The notes below the pieces were generated by a model. That model saw only the letters and a program-made list of their open reading frames with translations, was not told the origin of the DNA and did no database searches. Shown one piece after another: positions 11,291-20,904 of a stretch of DNA of 44,997 nt. The position numbers were made by a program, and so were the translations under genes. Position 1 is the stretch's first letter, and every line of letters starts with the position of its first letter. Source of the DNA: an uncultured Spirochaetaceae bacterium (GTDB lineage Bacteria; Spirochaetota; Spirochaetia; Sphaerochaetales; Sphaerochaetaceae); contig CAMDZB010000010.1 in the NCBI GenBank assembly GCA_945910645.1, forward strand, positions 1 to 44,997, given 5' to 3'.

Positions 11291-14010
11291 TAGAAGATTG
11301 ACATGTTGATTGACAAGACTGGTCGGATGTAGTTGAAGAGTCCGCCTGTCTTCCATTCAACAGAGCGCATACCTTCTGATATCGAGTAGTTGGCAACAAG
11401 GAATATTCCGAGTGGGAATCCTGAGATCTTGAGCCTTGCACCGATTCCGAATGCGCCGTACCATGTGGTTTCGAGTTTCTCACCTATGGCAAGCTTTGGA
11501 GCACCGGCTGTAATTGATGTAAACGCTTCAATGTTGACAATATCAACAGCAATTGGGAATGATAGCTCAAGGATTGTATCCCAAAGGAGTGCTAAATCAT
11601 AAACTGAATCCGTACCTCTTGATACCATCATACCATCGATGTAAAGCATCTCGCTCTTTGTGGCTCCGTATTTAGGATCGTGCCATCTCCAGCCTGTATT
11701 ACCTCTATCAACGTCGCAGTTCCACCACTGTGGAAGCATTAAACCCAATGATGATGTGAGGCTTGCAACAAGTGCACGTGGTCTAATTCCATCTCCTACC
11801 TTAAATAGCGTAAGGTATCCTGCAGCACTTGTGTTGCTTCTAATGTAGTTTGAAAGTCCTCCGAAGATACCGCCTGCGTACGTAAAGCTCTGTGAAATCA
11901 GATATCCCTTTGTTGTATTCTGTACAAGGTCTCTTCCGTCCCACTGAATTGAGAGTGATAGGAAGTTTGACCACTGCCATGCCTGTCTATATTTATATAC
12001 AAGGTACTCGTATGGCATGCCTTCATTTTCATTGTAGTACACCTTATTTAAGCCGAAGTTGAGGCTGCCTGAAAGTGTTAAACGACCTGGTGCAAACGAC
12101 CATGTATAACCTGTGTTGTAACCGAGTGAGAACCTGTACATTGTATAGTCCATAAGGTACTGGTTTGGTGGGGTTGCACCGCGGCGCGCCTGCCATTCCT
12201 CATAGCTGTTATATCCGTTTGGATATGCGTTGTTACGTCCGAATAGATAGTCACTGTTTGCATTCTTTGTAAGGTTGTTTGACTTGTATGAGCGCTCAAA
12301 CTGGAATGATACGCCGTTTGCCCATCGCTTGTTGCCAACCCACGAGTCGCTCCATGATAAGTTTACAGCCTGATAGTCTGTGGTAAGCTGTACACCTGCT
12401 GTAAGCTTCATACCGGTTCCTACAAGGTTCTTATCGGATATGCTTGCAAGGAAGGATATTGGGAATCCTGTGTTGTTGCCGCCGAATGTTAAACCTAAGG
12501 TGAGGTCCATCTGCTTTGTCTCAGTCACCACAAAGTCTACATCAACGCTACCATCTGCCTCGCCTGCTGTGAGTTTGTAGTTAACATCGCTTACAAGAGT
12601 GGTGTTATAGATGTTCTGCATACTCTTGATAAGCTGTTGGCGTGAGAAAACCTCGCCTCTCTTCATTGTAACCTCACGTAGGAATACGTAGTCCTTAGTT
12701 TTAGTGTTTCCAGAGACTGTTACATCTTCAATTACAGCCTGTACGCTTTCATCAATTTCAATTCTAAGGTCGATTGTGCCGTCAAGCTCGTTACGCGTCT
12801 CAACAGGGTTAAACTGTGAGTAGATGTATCCGTTGTCGTAGTATTCGCCCGCGATGCCATCAAGGCTTAGTGAGATCTTAGATGAGTCGATCACATCACC
12901 GGTGTTAATCTGCATGAACTTTCTAAGCGCATCCTCGCTTATGGCGCTCATACCTACGAATGTCACTTCACCAAGCTTCCACATCTGGCCTTCCTGGATC
13001 TCGATTACTATTCTGAACCTGTAGCCCTCTTCCTCAAGGTCTGTTGTGACATCCTCGATTGTTGGAGTGAGGATCCTTACGTCAAGATAGCCGTTGTTAA
13101 GGTAGTGTAAGCGGAGTGCCTCAACGTTGTTCTTAAGCTTATCATCCTGGTAGTATCCTGAGATAGTAAGCGTGTTTTCAGCCTTCTTCATTATATTGAG
13201 AAGCTCGGCATCGCTGAACGAATAGTTGCCTTTGAATGTTATATCTTGAACTCGCGATCTATAGCCTTCGTTTACTGTGTATCCTACGTATACTTCGTTC
13301 TTTTCTGTATTTATCTCGTATACCGAGTCTACGGATACCTCTCTAAATCCATTTGATTTATATAGGTTGATAATTTCGGTTTCACCGAGCGTTACATCGC
13401 CTCTGAAGAACGGAGAGTCTTCTTTTAATGTAAGTTCACCCTTGATCTTCTTCTCGCTAAGCCCCTTCGTTCCATCGATCTTAATTGATGAGACACGTGG
13501 TTTTTCAACAAAATCGAATAGAATTACAAGACGTCCTTTACTGTCTCTGTCTGCGGATGGTTCTACGCTGTCGAAGTTATCATTGTAGTTGAACAAGTCA
13601 TCCTGGATTCTTGAAAGAAGCGTATATGAGAACTCCTCGCCTAGGTATTTGTCAAGAAGCTTGTTTATCTCATTAGCTGTGGCGTATTTTAAGCCTGTGT
13701 ATCTAAATTCATTGATTTCCTTACCAATATACCACTCTTCATCATCTTCTTCCTGAGGTGTTACATCAGGTGAAGCTGTTTCCTGAAAAGCAACAGCATT
13801 TACTTCATCCATAACAGGCCCCTTGACAGGCTCGTTGAGAGATGTAGATGATGTGAATTCAGGCGATGGTGGTAATGCGTCATTTAGAGGTGGCAAGGCG
13901 CCATCTTCAAGAGATAGCACCTCATCTCTGATCGATTCCTCTTGTTCTTCTCCAAAAACAAGCGCAAATGACATCAAGACGATTATTAAAAGTAATAGCA
14001 ATTTCTTCAT
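11290..14010 (-). CDS. bamA: BamA/Omp85, outer-membrane beta-barrel assembly protein
   Basis: This is a 906-residue Omp85 protein that inserts beta-barrels into the outer membrane. A signal peptide (about residues 1-20, MKKLLLLLIIVLMSFALVFG) is followed by an unusual acidic, proline-rich segment (about 21-95). A stretch of about 380 residues follows, enough for five POTRA domains, with typical motifs such as FKGNYSFSDAELL and VSGNTKTKDYVFLREV. The C-terminal barrel begins near residue 490 and ends in LSINMSIF with the terminal aromatic expected of barrel proteins. The L6-type region reads MMVSRGTDS rather than the classical VRGF/Y. tamB lies 3 bp upstream and mutS overlaps downstream. Five POTRAs favour BamA over TamA. 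Confidence 0.92.
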   Translation of the reverse strand: MKKLLLLLIIVLMSFALVFGEEQEESIRDEVLSLEDGALPPLNDALPPSPEFTSSTSLNEPVKGPVMDEVNAVAFQETASPDVTPQEEDDEEWYIGKEINEFRYTGLKYATANEINKLLDKYLGEEFSYTLLSRIQDDLFNYNDNFDSVEPSADRDSKGRLVILFDFVEKPRVSSIKIDGTKGLSEKKIKGELTLKEDSPFFRGDVTLGETEIINLYKSNGFREVSVDSVYEINTEKNEVYVGYTVNEGYRSRVQDITFKGNYSFSDAELLNIMKKAENTLTISGYYQDDKLKNNVEALRLHYLNNGYLDVRILTPTIEDVTTDLEEEGYRFRIVIEIQEGQMWKLGEVTFVGMSAISEDALRKFMQINTGDVIDSSKISLSLDGIAGEYYDNGYIYSQFNPVETRNELDGTIDLRIEIDESVQAVIEDVTVSGNTKTKDYVFLREVTMKRGEVFSRQQLIKSMQNIYNTTLVSDVNYKLTAGEADGSVDVDFVVTETKQMDLTLGLTFGGNNTGFPISFLASISDKNLVGTGMKLTAGVQLTTDYQAVNLSWSDSWVGNKRWANGVSFQFERSYKSNNLTKNANSDYLFGRNNAYPNGYNSYEEWQARRGATPPNQYLMDYTMYRFSLGYNTGYTWSFAPGRLTLSGSLNFGLNKVYYNENEGMPYEYLVYKYRQAWQWSNFLSLSIQWDGRDLVQNTTKGYLISQSFTYAGGIFGGLSNYIRSNTSAAGYLTLFKVGDGIRPRALVASLTSSLGLMLPQWWNCDVDRGNTGWRWHDPKYGATKSEMLYIDGMMVSRGTDSVYDLALLWDTILELSFPIAVDIVNIEAFTSITAGAPKLAIGEKLETTWYGAFGIGARLKISGFPLGIFLVANYSISEGMRSVEWKTGGLFNYIRPVLSINMSIF

Positions 14011-14013
14011 ATT

Positions 14014-17000
14014 TTATAAAACAAAGTGTCTCTTTATATTAATACCAATATTATTCAAAAAATCAAGAAATGACAACTCACTCGGGTTAGTAAATATAGA
14101 AATGGTAGCAAGGGGCGTGTTCCATTCAAGGGAAAACTCAGCTTCACCTGTAAGACCCTGTATGAATAGATTCTTTGTTTTTCCTGAGTTTTGTGATGAA
14201 CTTGGCGATAAAAAGTGAAAGGATGCCTGGAAGAAAAGATCGTTTGTGACGTTCTTTCCTAAGAATATTGTGGTTCCATTAAGGTAGCGCGAGAACGCAT
14301 AGCCGTATTCCCCATCCCCTGAGAAGCCTGGGATCACATCCGCAATCACATTATAGAATATGCGCTGTCGTACCGAGAACATATCAAGCCCTAAGGCACG
14401 GGTGAGCGTATCACCAAGGTTATTCTTACCAAGCGGCTCTATAACACCAAGCTTTGTAACTACATCAAGTGCAACCGACGACATGTACGCAAGCGATGAG
14501 AGCCCTGTTGATGAGTACGTGCTTGTCGGGAGTATGTTTTGACCTAAAATCAGGAGTATTTCTGCATCGCTAAGGCCTGTAGATGATGAGAATCGCGGTG
14601 TAAGGTTATCCAAGGTGGCATTCTCAAACGAGAGGTATATATCTACAGGGTTCCCGTTTGCATCATAATCCTTAAGGCGTGCACTTAACGACAGGTTGAG
14701 CCCTGCAAAATCCGCAGCGTACTGCTTTAAAAAGCCGTTTGTCATCGATGATTCGAGGATTTCTCCCATGTTCGCCATGGAGTGCCACGATAGGGTTCCC
14801 TCTGTGATGAGGAAGTTCTTTTGGAAGTAGAATATTTCACCGCTTCTTAGGGCAAGATCGCTGTCTACTGTGAATCTGCCGTCCTTGTACTCAATACGCC
14901 CCTCTTGGTTTTCGCCGATCGATGCGTTAATAAATGGATTTGTGACTGATGGGTATTTGAATGACATACCCTTTTCAATCTTGAGGTTGCCGTCAAGTTT
15001 TGTGTACTTTTTGCTTCTTTCGATGTTGATTGGCTTTGATGGAACTGATGGATCATAGAGCCATCGTGGGAAACGGGCAGGAGGCGCAAGGGTTCCGTCA
15101 CGCGCTTCAAGGTCAAATCTGATATCTGGAAAGTTTAAGTAGTAGAGATCCATCTCAAAGTGCCCCCAAACGTCCTCGATGTCCACGTTTAGATTGGGCT
15201 GAGGAAGCGGAACGCTTACGGATACAGGGTTATCCTTATCGATATCCATCACAAGCTCAATAAGAGGGAGATCCCACTTCTCGATGTGGAGTTTACCCCC
15301 TACCATAAAGCGTGAAATTCGTCCTGTTTTTGTATTTCTTGCAAGCACATCTGTTTTTAGAATGTTGAGAGTATTTCCGAATGCGACAATTTTTGGATTC
15401 ATAATCGTGCAGAGTTCATTTTCAGCCCAGAGGTTCCACATCACAGCGCTTTTTGCACTGAGATTTCCATACCACTGAGGGTTCGATGTATCCCCTACAA
15501 GGCGGACTGATCCTTCAAATATTCCGTCTTTGAACTTCACTGAGTTACCCCAGATGAGGAGTTCAAGGTAGTTGAACGGGAAATAAACATTGTCAAACTG
15601 TATGTCTATAATGCCGTTCTTTATAGATCCATTTGCCGAAAATCCTATTGTGAAGCTCTTATCAAGGTTAATAGAGAGCGTGGAATCATCAAAATTATAG
15701 AATCCGTTTAGTGTTTTTCCAATCGCCTTTATGGAGTCTGATGTTATCTCTATCTCGGTTGTGAAGTCGGATGGATAGAACGTGTTATGGAAGTTGGCGT
15801 TGTGGAAGTTGACGGTACCTTTAATAACATCTGTTATATTACGTAAGTTATACTCTGCATTCATGAGTGGTTTAATGTTGGATACTGCATCAAGCATAAA
15901 GCTGAATACTGAGTTCTCCTCCACCCTTTCCATTTCAGCTGTTATATATGAGTTTAGCCTTGCATCGCCTGTTGTGAGGTTCAGAGTAACCTCAGCATCA
16001 TCAATCTTTACATTTCCGTATGATAAATCGAAATTTGATAGCGTAAGAACGTTGTTGTTAAAGCCAATGTCTATGTTGAGTTTATCCCCTCCTCTGTCAC
16101 CTGATGCCTTTATGCTTCCAAAGACCGTGTGTTTATCCTTAAGGTTAGTTGTTGCGAGCAATGATACGTCGATTCCATCAAAGGGGTTACCCTTGATGGT
16201 TGAGAAGCCCTTAAAGCCCTTCATATCAAGATAGAGCGTTGCGCTATTATCATTAGGAACGTAGCTTATATTAACGGTTGATTTTAGCGATGAGGAATGC
16301 AAAGATCCACCAACCTTGATGTTAAATGGGCTGAACTCGCCATTATCGTTGATTGTATTTACAAAGAAGGCGCCGGTGTATGTTTCAATGGCTGTTTTAA
16401 CTTGTATGTCGTTGATATGGATGTTTTTCCTTGTGGCATCAAGTTTAAAGTCAAGAACTGATCCGTTTTCAAAGGCAAGGTTGACTCCATCTGATGTTAC
16501 TCTTAGAAGCTCACCCGTGAGGTCAATATTGATTGAGGAGTTCACCTTTGAGTCTACAACCTTTATAAATGGAAGCTTTGGGAAGTTAAGGTTATTGATA
16601 TCGATATTGATCTCTCCGTTGTTCATCGCATAGCCCTTTATGGAAAGTCCATCTGTGATCGCCGTAAGGTACTTTGTCTTGTTGTCGAAGTTGATGTCAA
16701 AGGCGTAATTGTTGTTGTAAATTGTTAAAAGTCCATTTGCAGTGGTAGAAAACGGATTATTGAGGTTAAAGAGGCCGTCGAATGTAATTACACCATCAAG
16801 TGATGTGATTTTACCTCTGTAGAGGTCGCCATCCTCAATAAAGGTGCCTCTTGCGTATTCTGTGTCGTTTTTGTATAGAATTGCGGTGATGTCAGGAAGC
16901 GATGTTTTTAAGTTATATTTGCCATCGAGGGTGAACCTAAAGCCAAATAGGTTAATCTCCGTGTTTCTGATGTTAACAATGCCATCTTCAACGTTTAAGG

Positions 17001-18564
17001 CACCATCGATAGTCATTGCGCTTCTCTGGTTCAAGAAGTGCAGGTTTGAAATCACAACATGGGCGTCTCCGCTTGCGTCAAACATCCTATCGCCACGCCC
17101 CTTAAGCTTAATCTCGCCGTTTACAAGCGATGCATTTGATAGGAGAATAGAGCCGATGTCTGGGATGAACATTAGCATCTTTTTGCCGTGGAACGATGAG
17201 AATAAAACTGATGCGTCAAACTCAAACGAATTAAGGTTCACCATTGCGCTTGCTGTAAGCTCTTTTACGTTATTGCTCTGACTATTTGATGTAAATGATG
17301 TGTTGATTACGCCGTTTTCAAGCGATAAAAGAAGTGAAAATACGTCATCAACCCTGTCAAAAACAACGTTATCTATGGTCATGTTTCCCTTAGGATTGTT
17401 AAATGGATCTTTAAAATTTGCATCAATTTCACCCTTAAACGGCTTTAGGAACAATAGGTTTTTAGTCTCGATGTTTGATGTGAGTGTAACCTCATTTGTT
17501 TGTCCGTAGTTGTATTTAAAGTTAAGCGATGAAAGCGTGATATCAGGGTTGCCGTACGATGAGAGCTTTAGGCGGAGCAAATCTGAGTTAAAGAGTACGT
17601 TTATATCGTTCCACCCTATAAACTGGCAGATAAGCTCTGTATTATCACTCTCTGATGATATTTCGATGCCATTACGTGAGAACGAGAGGTTTGAAAGTGG
17701 AACGTGTAAGGTCTGATTCCTACTGCTATCGCGCTCTATGTATGGACTTAAGTTTTCAAGACTGAACGTGAGTGATTCTGCTGTGTTATTGTTGATGCGT
17801 AAATCGTCAAAAAGCATGTCTATGCGGTTACTATCGCCTTTTGATGCCTGAATACGTCCGAACTCTATGTTTTCATTCTCAGAGAGGTTTAAAATAAGGT
17901 TTGGAATATTAAGTTCAAATTCCTTGAAGTTGAGTCTGCGGTCGAATGAGATAAACACATCAAGCGGATCTGTATGAATACTGTTATTTTTAGATGCAAT
18001 ATCCACCTTAAACGACTCAAGGTTGATCGATACTCCGTGCTTTAAAACAGAAATTATATTGAACTTCTTCTCAGATTGTTTTTGATCGTTTGAAGTCCGA
18101 TCGCTTATAGAATCATCACCATTTCTGTCATCGATAACTTGATCTATATTTTGATCAGGATTTTCATTCATTGCCATGTCTTTGATGTTCAAATGTGCAT
18201 TTTTAACAGAGACATCAAGAGGCACAGGAAGACCTGTAAGTGACATCACAATACTGAAGAAGGACTGGTTGAAGGCTATCCGTTCTGCACTAAGCAGCGG
18301 TTCATCATCGCCCTGAATCTTAATCTCAACATTATCAAGTACAAAGGCTGAGAGCAGAGCCTCGTTTGTGCTCTTCTCTGCTATAATCTTGATGCCAAGT
18401 GATGAGAAGAGCTTCTCACGGGCCTTTCTATAAGCGCGCGTGTATATATCAAGGTCAAACGCTGAGACTAATACTATGGATATAATTAACGCTGAGATGA
18501 GAAGACTAAAGGATAGAATAAGACACTCTTTAGTGGTGTAAAATTTGCCCTTTCTTTTAGTCAC
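14014..18564 (-). CDS. tamB: TamB/AsmA-like translocation and assembly module protein
   Basis: This is a 1516-residue protein with one N-terminal transmembrane anchor (about residues 14-33), then a very long beta-rich periplasmic region rich in Asn, Asp and Ser. It ends in a DUF490/TamB C-terminal domain with LSFENATLDNLTPRFSSSTG-like and DAEILLILGQNI segments. TamB-type proteins bridge inner and outer membranes; they work with a BamA/TamA-type barrel and are linked to phospholipid transport. The next gene is bamA, 3 bp away. The GTG start at 18562-18564 lies inside the end of rfbA (8-bp overlap) with AAGGAA six bases upstream. The N-terminal half is not recognisable beyond its general repeat-like beta pattern. 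Confidence 0.9.
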   Translation of the reverse strand: MTKRKGKFYTTKECLILSFSLLISALIISIVLVSAFDLDIYTRAYRKAREKLFSSLGIKIIAEKSTNEALLSAFVLDNVEIKIQGDDEPLLSAERIAFNQSFFSIVMSLTGLPVPLDVSVKNAHLNIKDMAMNENPDQNIDQVIDDRNGDDSISDRTSNDQKQSEKKFNIISVLKHGVSINLESFKVDIASKNNSIHTDPLDVFISFDRRLNFKEFELNIPNLILNLSENENIEFGRIQASKGDSNRIDMLFDDLRINNNTAESLTFSLENLSPYIERDSSRNQTLHVPLSNLSFSRNGIEISSESDNTELICQFIGWNDINVLFNSDLLRLKLSSYGNPDITLSSLNFKYNYGQTNEVTLTSNIETKNLLFLKPFKGEIDANFKDPFNNPKGNMTIDNVVFDRVDDVFSLLLSLENGVINTSFTSNSQSNNVKELTASAMVNLNSFEFDASVLFSSFHGKKMLMFIPDIGSILLSNASLVNGEIKLKGRGDRMFDASGDAHVVISNLHFLNQRSAMTIDGALNVEDGIVNIRNTEINLFGFRFTLDGKYNLKTSLPDITAILYKNDTEYARGTFIEDGDLYRGKITSLDGVITFDGLFNLNNPFSTTANGLLTIYNNNYAFDINFDNKTKYLTAITDGLSIKGYAMNNGEINIDINNLNFPKLPFIKVVDSKVNSSINIDLTGELLRVTSDGVNLAFENGSVLDFKLDATRKNIHINDIQVKTAIETYTGAFFVNTINDNGEFSPFNIKVGGSLHSSSLKSTVNISYVPNDNSATLYLDMKGFKGFSTIKGNPFDGIDVSLLATTNLKDKHTVFGSIKASGDRGGDKLNIDIGFNNNVLTLSNFDLSYGNVKIDDAEVTLNLTTGDARLNSYITAEMERVEENSVFSFMLDAVSNIKPLMNAEYNLRNITDVIKGTVNFHNANFHNTFYPSDFTTEIEITSDSIKAIGKTLNGFYNFDDSTLSINLDKSFTIGFSANGSIKNGIIDIQFDNVYFPFNYLELLIWGNSVKFKDGIFEGSVRLVGDTSNPQWYGNLSAKSAVMWNLWAENELCTIMNPKIVAFGNTLNILKTDVLARNTKTGRISRFMVGGKLHIEKWDLPLIELVMDIDKDNPVSVSVPLPQPNLNVDIEDVWGHFEMDLYYLNFPDIRFDLEARDGTLAPPARFPRWLYDPSVPSKPINIERSKKYTKLDGNLKIEKGMSFKYPSVTNPFINASIGENQEGRIEYKDGRFTVDSDLALRSGEIFYFQKNFLITEGTLSWHSMANMGEILESSMTNGFLKQYAADFAGLNLSLSARLKDYDANGNPVDIYLSFENATLDNLTPRFSSSTGLSDAEILLILGQNILPTSTYSSTGLSSLAYMSSVALDVVTKLGVIEPLGKNNLGDTLTRALGLDMFSVRQRIFYNVIADVIPGFSGDGEYGYAFSRYLNGTTIFLGKNVTNDLFFQASFHFLSPSSSQNSGKTKNLFIQGLTGEAEFSLEWNTPLATISIFTNPSELSFLDFLNNIGINIKRHFVL

Positions 18565-19429
18565 TTACATTCCTTAGATAATCTCCGTACTGATTTGGCA
18601 TTCCTGATGCTGTTTTAAGAAGCATTTCTTTATCAATCCAGCCGTTTTTATAACATGTCTCTTCAATACATGCTATTTTATGACCTGATGCCTTTTCTGC
18701 CTTTTCAACCTCAACTCCCGCCCTTAAAAGGCTCTCGTGCGTTCCTGCATCAAGCCAGCTTACGCTTTCAGGAAGTGGCACTACAGACACCTTTCCTTCG
18801 TTTAAAAACAGGTTGTTCAAGTCTGTGATTTCAAGTTCCCCCCGCTTTGATGGCTTTAGAGTCTTTGCTTTCTTTAGAACTGTATTTGAATAGAAATATA
18901 ACCCCGTTACAGCCCAGTTTGACTTAGGTTTTGATGGCTTTTCCTCAATGGAAAGAGCGTTAAAGTCACTGTCGAATTCAACAACTCCAAAGCGCTCAGG
19001 ATCCTTAACCTTATGGGCGTAGAGTACGGCTCCCCCGTCTCTTATAATGCTGTTGCTCTGTATGTTTTTAAGCGATTCCTCAAGGTGCGATCCGAAAAAG
19101 ATATTATCACCAAGGATTAGACAGACATCGTCATCTCCTACAAACCTTTCGCCTATTATGAATGCCTCTGCAAGTCCATTAGGGGACGGTTGAATTCGGT
19201 ATTCAAGATGTATCCCAAGCTCATCCCCTCCTTCGAGTAGCTGCATGAAGCGTGGTGTATCATCCTTTGTAGATATGATTAGAATATCGTTGATGCCAGC
19301 CTTTAAAAGCACATCAAGAGGATAGTAAATCATAGGTTTGTCGTATACAGGCAAGAGCTGTTTACTTATAGCATGCGTGATTGGATAAAGGCGTGTTCCA
19401 CCTCCACCTGCGAGTATTATTCCTTTCAT
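18557..19429 (-). CDS. rfbA: RfbA, glucose-1-phosphate thymidylyltransferase
   Basis: This is a 290-residue nucleotidyltransferase that makes dTDP-glucose from dTTP and glucose 1-phosphate, the first step towards dTDP-rhamnose and related surface sugars. The nucleotide-binding start KGIILAGGGGTRLYPIT (residues 2-18), the SKQLLPVYDKPMIYYPLDVL block, the IQPSPNGLAEAF block and LILGDNIFFG with its metal-binding Asp are all present, and the length matches the family. No rfbB, rfbC or rfbD is nearby, so the rest of the sugar pathway must be elsewhere. It leads the tamB-bamA-mutS-comF group behind its own promoter-like region. Confidence 0.95.
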   Translation of the reverse strand: MKGIILAGGGGTRLYPITHAISKQLLPVYDKPMIYYPLDVLLKAGINDILIISTKDDTPRFMQLLEGGDELGIHLEYRIQPSPNGLAEAFIIGERFVGDDDVCLILGDNIFFGSHLEESLKNIQSNSIIRDGGAVLYAHKVKDPERFGVVEFDSDFNALSIEEKPSKPKSNWAVTGLYFYSNTVLKKAKTLKPSKRGELEITDLNNLFLNEGKVSVVPLPESVSWLDAGTHESLLRAGVEVEKAEKASGHKIACIEETCYKNGWIDKEMLLKTASGMPNQYGDYLRNVSD

Positions 19430-19450
19430 GTGTCAATTCCTCTTTACGCT

Positions 19451-19469
19451 TATATTATAACATAATATA
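19451..19469 (-). promoter_or_regulatory. Promoter-like palindrome upstream of rfbA
   Basis: The 57-bp gap before rfbA holds TATATTAT/ATAATATA, a perfect 8-bp inverted repeat with a 3-base centre. It contains the -10-like TATAAT (19459-19454) preceded by TG, an extended -10. No good -35 is visible. An AGAGGAA ribosome-binding site follows. It is the only clear break between the MATE gene and rfbA, so it is the likely promoter for rfbA-tamB-bamA-mutS-comF. The symmetry could mark an operator or be chance in AT-rich DNA. Confidence 0.4.
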
Positions 19470-19486
19470 GCCTAAAAGAATAACTG

Positions 19487-20866
19487 TTATTGTTCATCTC
19501 CAACCGACTGAACCTTGAGATCCTCATTACCCCTTTTATTAAAATCGCGCATGATGCCCCAGGCGAGCACAAAGCTTATTGCTGTGCCTACAACCCATCC
19601 AAGTGGCCATGAGAGCCAGATGCCTGTGGATCCAAACTCATATGGAAGTAGGAACGCAAGTCCTACACGCAGGATTAGGTCTGCAAATGTTGCAATCATG
19701 AAGCGTCTCATGTGGCGCGTTCCCCTGAGTACTCCATCTGTGGTCCACTTGATTGAAATCACAGCGTAGAATGGCGCTACGATACGTAGGAATGCTCTTC
19801 CCTCATCCATTGATGGCCCTTTTGGGAGGAAGATGCTGAGGATATTATTGGGGAAAATAAACACTATGATTGATATTGGGAGCGCAAAACACATTGTCAG
19901 TAGAAATCCGCTCTTCCATCCCTCGTAAATTCTCCTGTACTTACGTGCACCAAGGTTCTGGGCAGAAAAGCTTGTTATACCATCTGAGAAGGTCTTAAGA
20001 GCGTTCATAAGCGTGTTATGAATCTTAATTGCAGCACCATACCCTGCCATAACTACAGCACCAAAGCTGTTGATTACGCTCTGAACAAGGATATTTCCAA
20101 CAGATACAAAGCTCTGCTGAAGCATTGATGGAATAGCAACTTTCAGGATATTTTTAAGTATAGGGAACGAGAAGTATACAGTCTTTGCACCAGGGGTTGA
20201 TGGAACTTCCCTTAATCGTTTCATAATCACGATAAGTGAAAGAATAGCACTGACGCCCTGACAGATAAAGGTTGCCCACGCAACTCCGCTAACACCCATG
20301 TTTAACACCACAACAAAGAAGATGTCCATAAATATGTTTACGGTTGATGAAAGTGCAAGGAAGATAAATGTGGTTTTTGAGTCGCCAAGAGCTGTAAAAA
20401 TACCCGCAGAGACGTTGTATAGCATCAGGAATGGAACGCCCCAGATGTAAATATCCATGTATAGCTTTGAATTCTCAAAAACGTAACCTTCAGGTGTTTT
20501 TATTGCCCTTAGGAGCATAGGGGTTAACGTAAGCCCTAGGATCATTAGTACTGCAGAGATTGTAAGACCTGTGATGAAGGTAGTCCAAACTGATGTTTTT
20601 AATCTCTCGTATTCACGTGCACCAAAATAGCTTGCGACAATCACAGAGCATCCTATGTTCAAACCGGTGTTGATTGCAATGAAAATCAGCGTGATTTCAT
20701 AGCTGTTACTCACAGAAGCAAGAGCCTCTTCGCCTATGAATTTTCCTGCAACAAAGCTATCTGCAATATTGTATAGCTGTTGAAAAAGTATTGAACCAAA
20801 GAGTGGTAGGCAGAAACGCCAAATCACAGGCAGTGGTTTTCCTATCGTTAGATCCTTGCTACTCAT
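19487..20866 (-). CDS. MATE-family efflux transporter
   Basis: This is a 459-residue polytopic membrane protein with about twelve transmembrane helices in two similar halves, the MATE layout. The segments GSILFQQLYNIADSFVAGKF (TM1 region) and GYGAAIKIHNTLMNALKTF, with FSAQNLGARKYRRIYEGWK at the matching place of the second half, are characteristic. MATE proteins export drugs or metabolites by Na+ or H+ antiport; the substrate cannot be told. I place the start at the ATG at 20864-20866 because AGGAAAT precedes it and the protein then begins in the usual way. An in-frame ATG 13 codons upstream forms TAATG with the citC stop and cannot be excluded. It is the last gene of the ten-gene run. Confidence 0.88.
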   Translation of the reverse strand: MSSKDLTIGKPLPVIWRFCLPLFGSILFQQLYNIADSFVAGKFIGEEALASVSNSYEITLIFIAINTGLNIGCSVIVASYFGAREYERLKTSVWTTFITGLTISAVLMILGLTLTPMLLRAIKTPEGYVFENSKLYMDIYIWGVPFLMLYNVSAGIFTALGDSKTTFIFLALSSTVNIFMDIFFVVVLNMGVSGVAWATFICQGVSAILSLIVIMKRLREVPSTPGAKTVYFSFPILKNILKVAIPSMLQQSFVSVGNILVQSVINSFGAVVMAGYGAAIKIHNTLMNALKTFSDGITSFSAQNLGARKYRRIYEGWKSGFLLTMCFALPISIIVFIFPNNILSIFLPKGPSMDEGRAFLRIVAPFYAVISIKWTTDGVLRGTRHMRRFMIATFADLILRVGLAFLLPYEFGSTGIWLSWPLGWVVGTAISFVLAWGIMRDFNKRGNEDLKVQSVGDEQ

Positions 20867-20904
20867 ATTTCCTAATCCTGCGCCGTAACGACACAAGAAA
20901 AACA

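Noticed and set aside
12078-12338. Long open frames opposite or out of frame with bamA, tamB and the giant gene
   Set aside because: They lie inside well-supported genes, have biased composition and show no family motifs, as expected for shadow frames.
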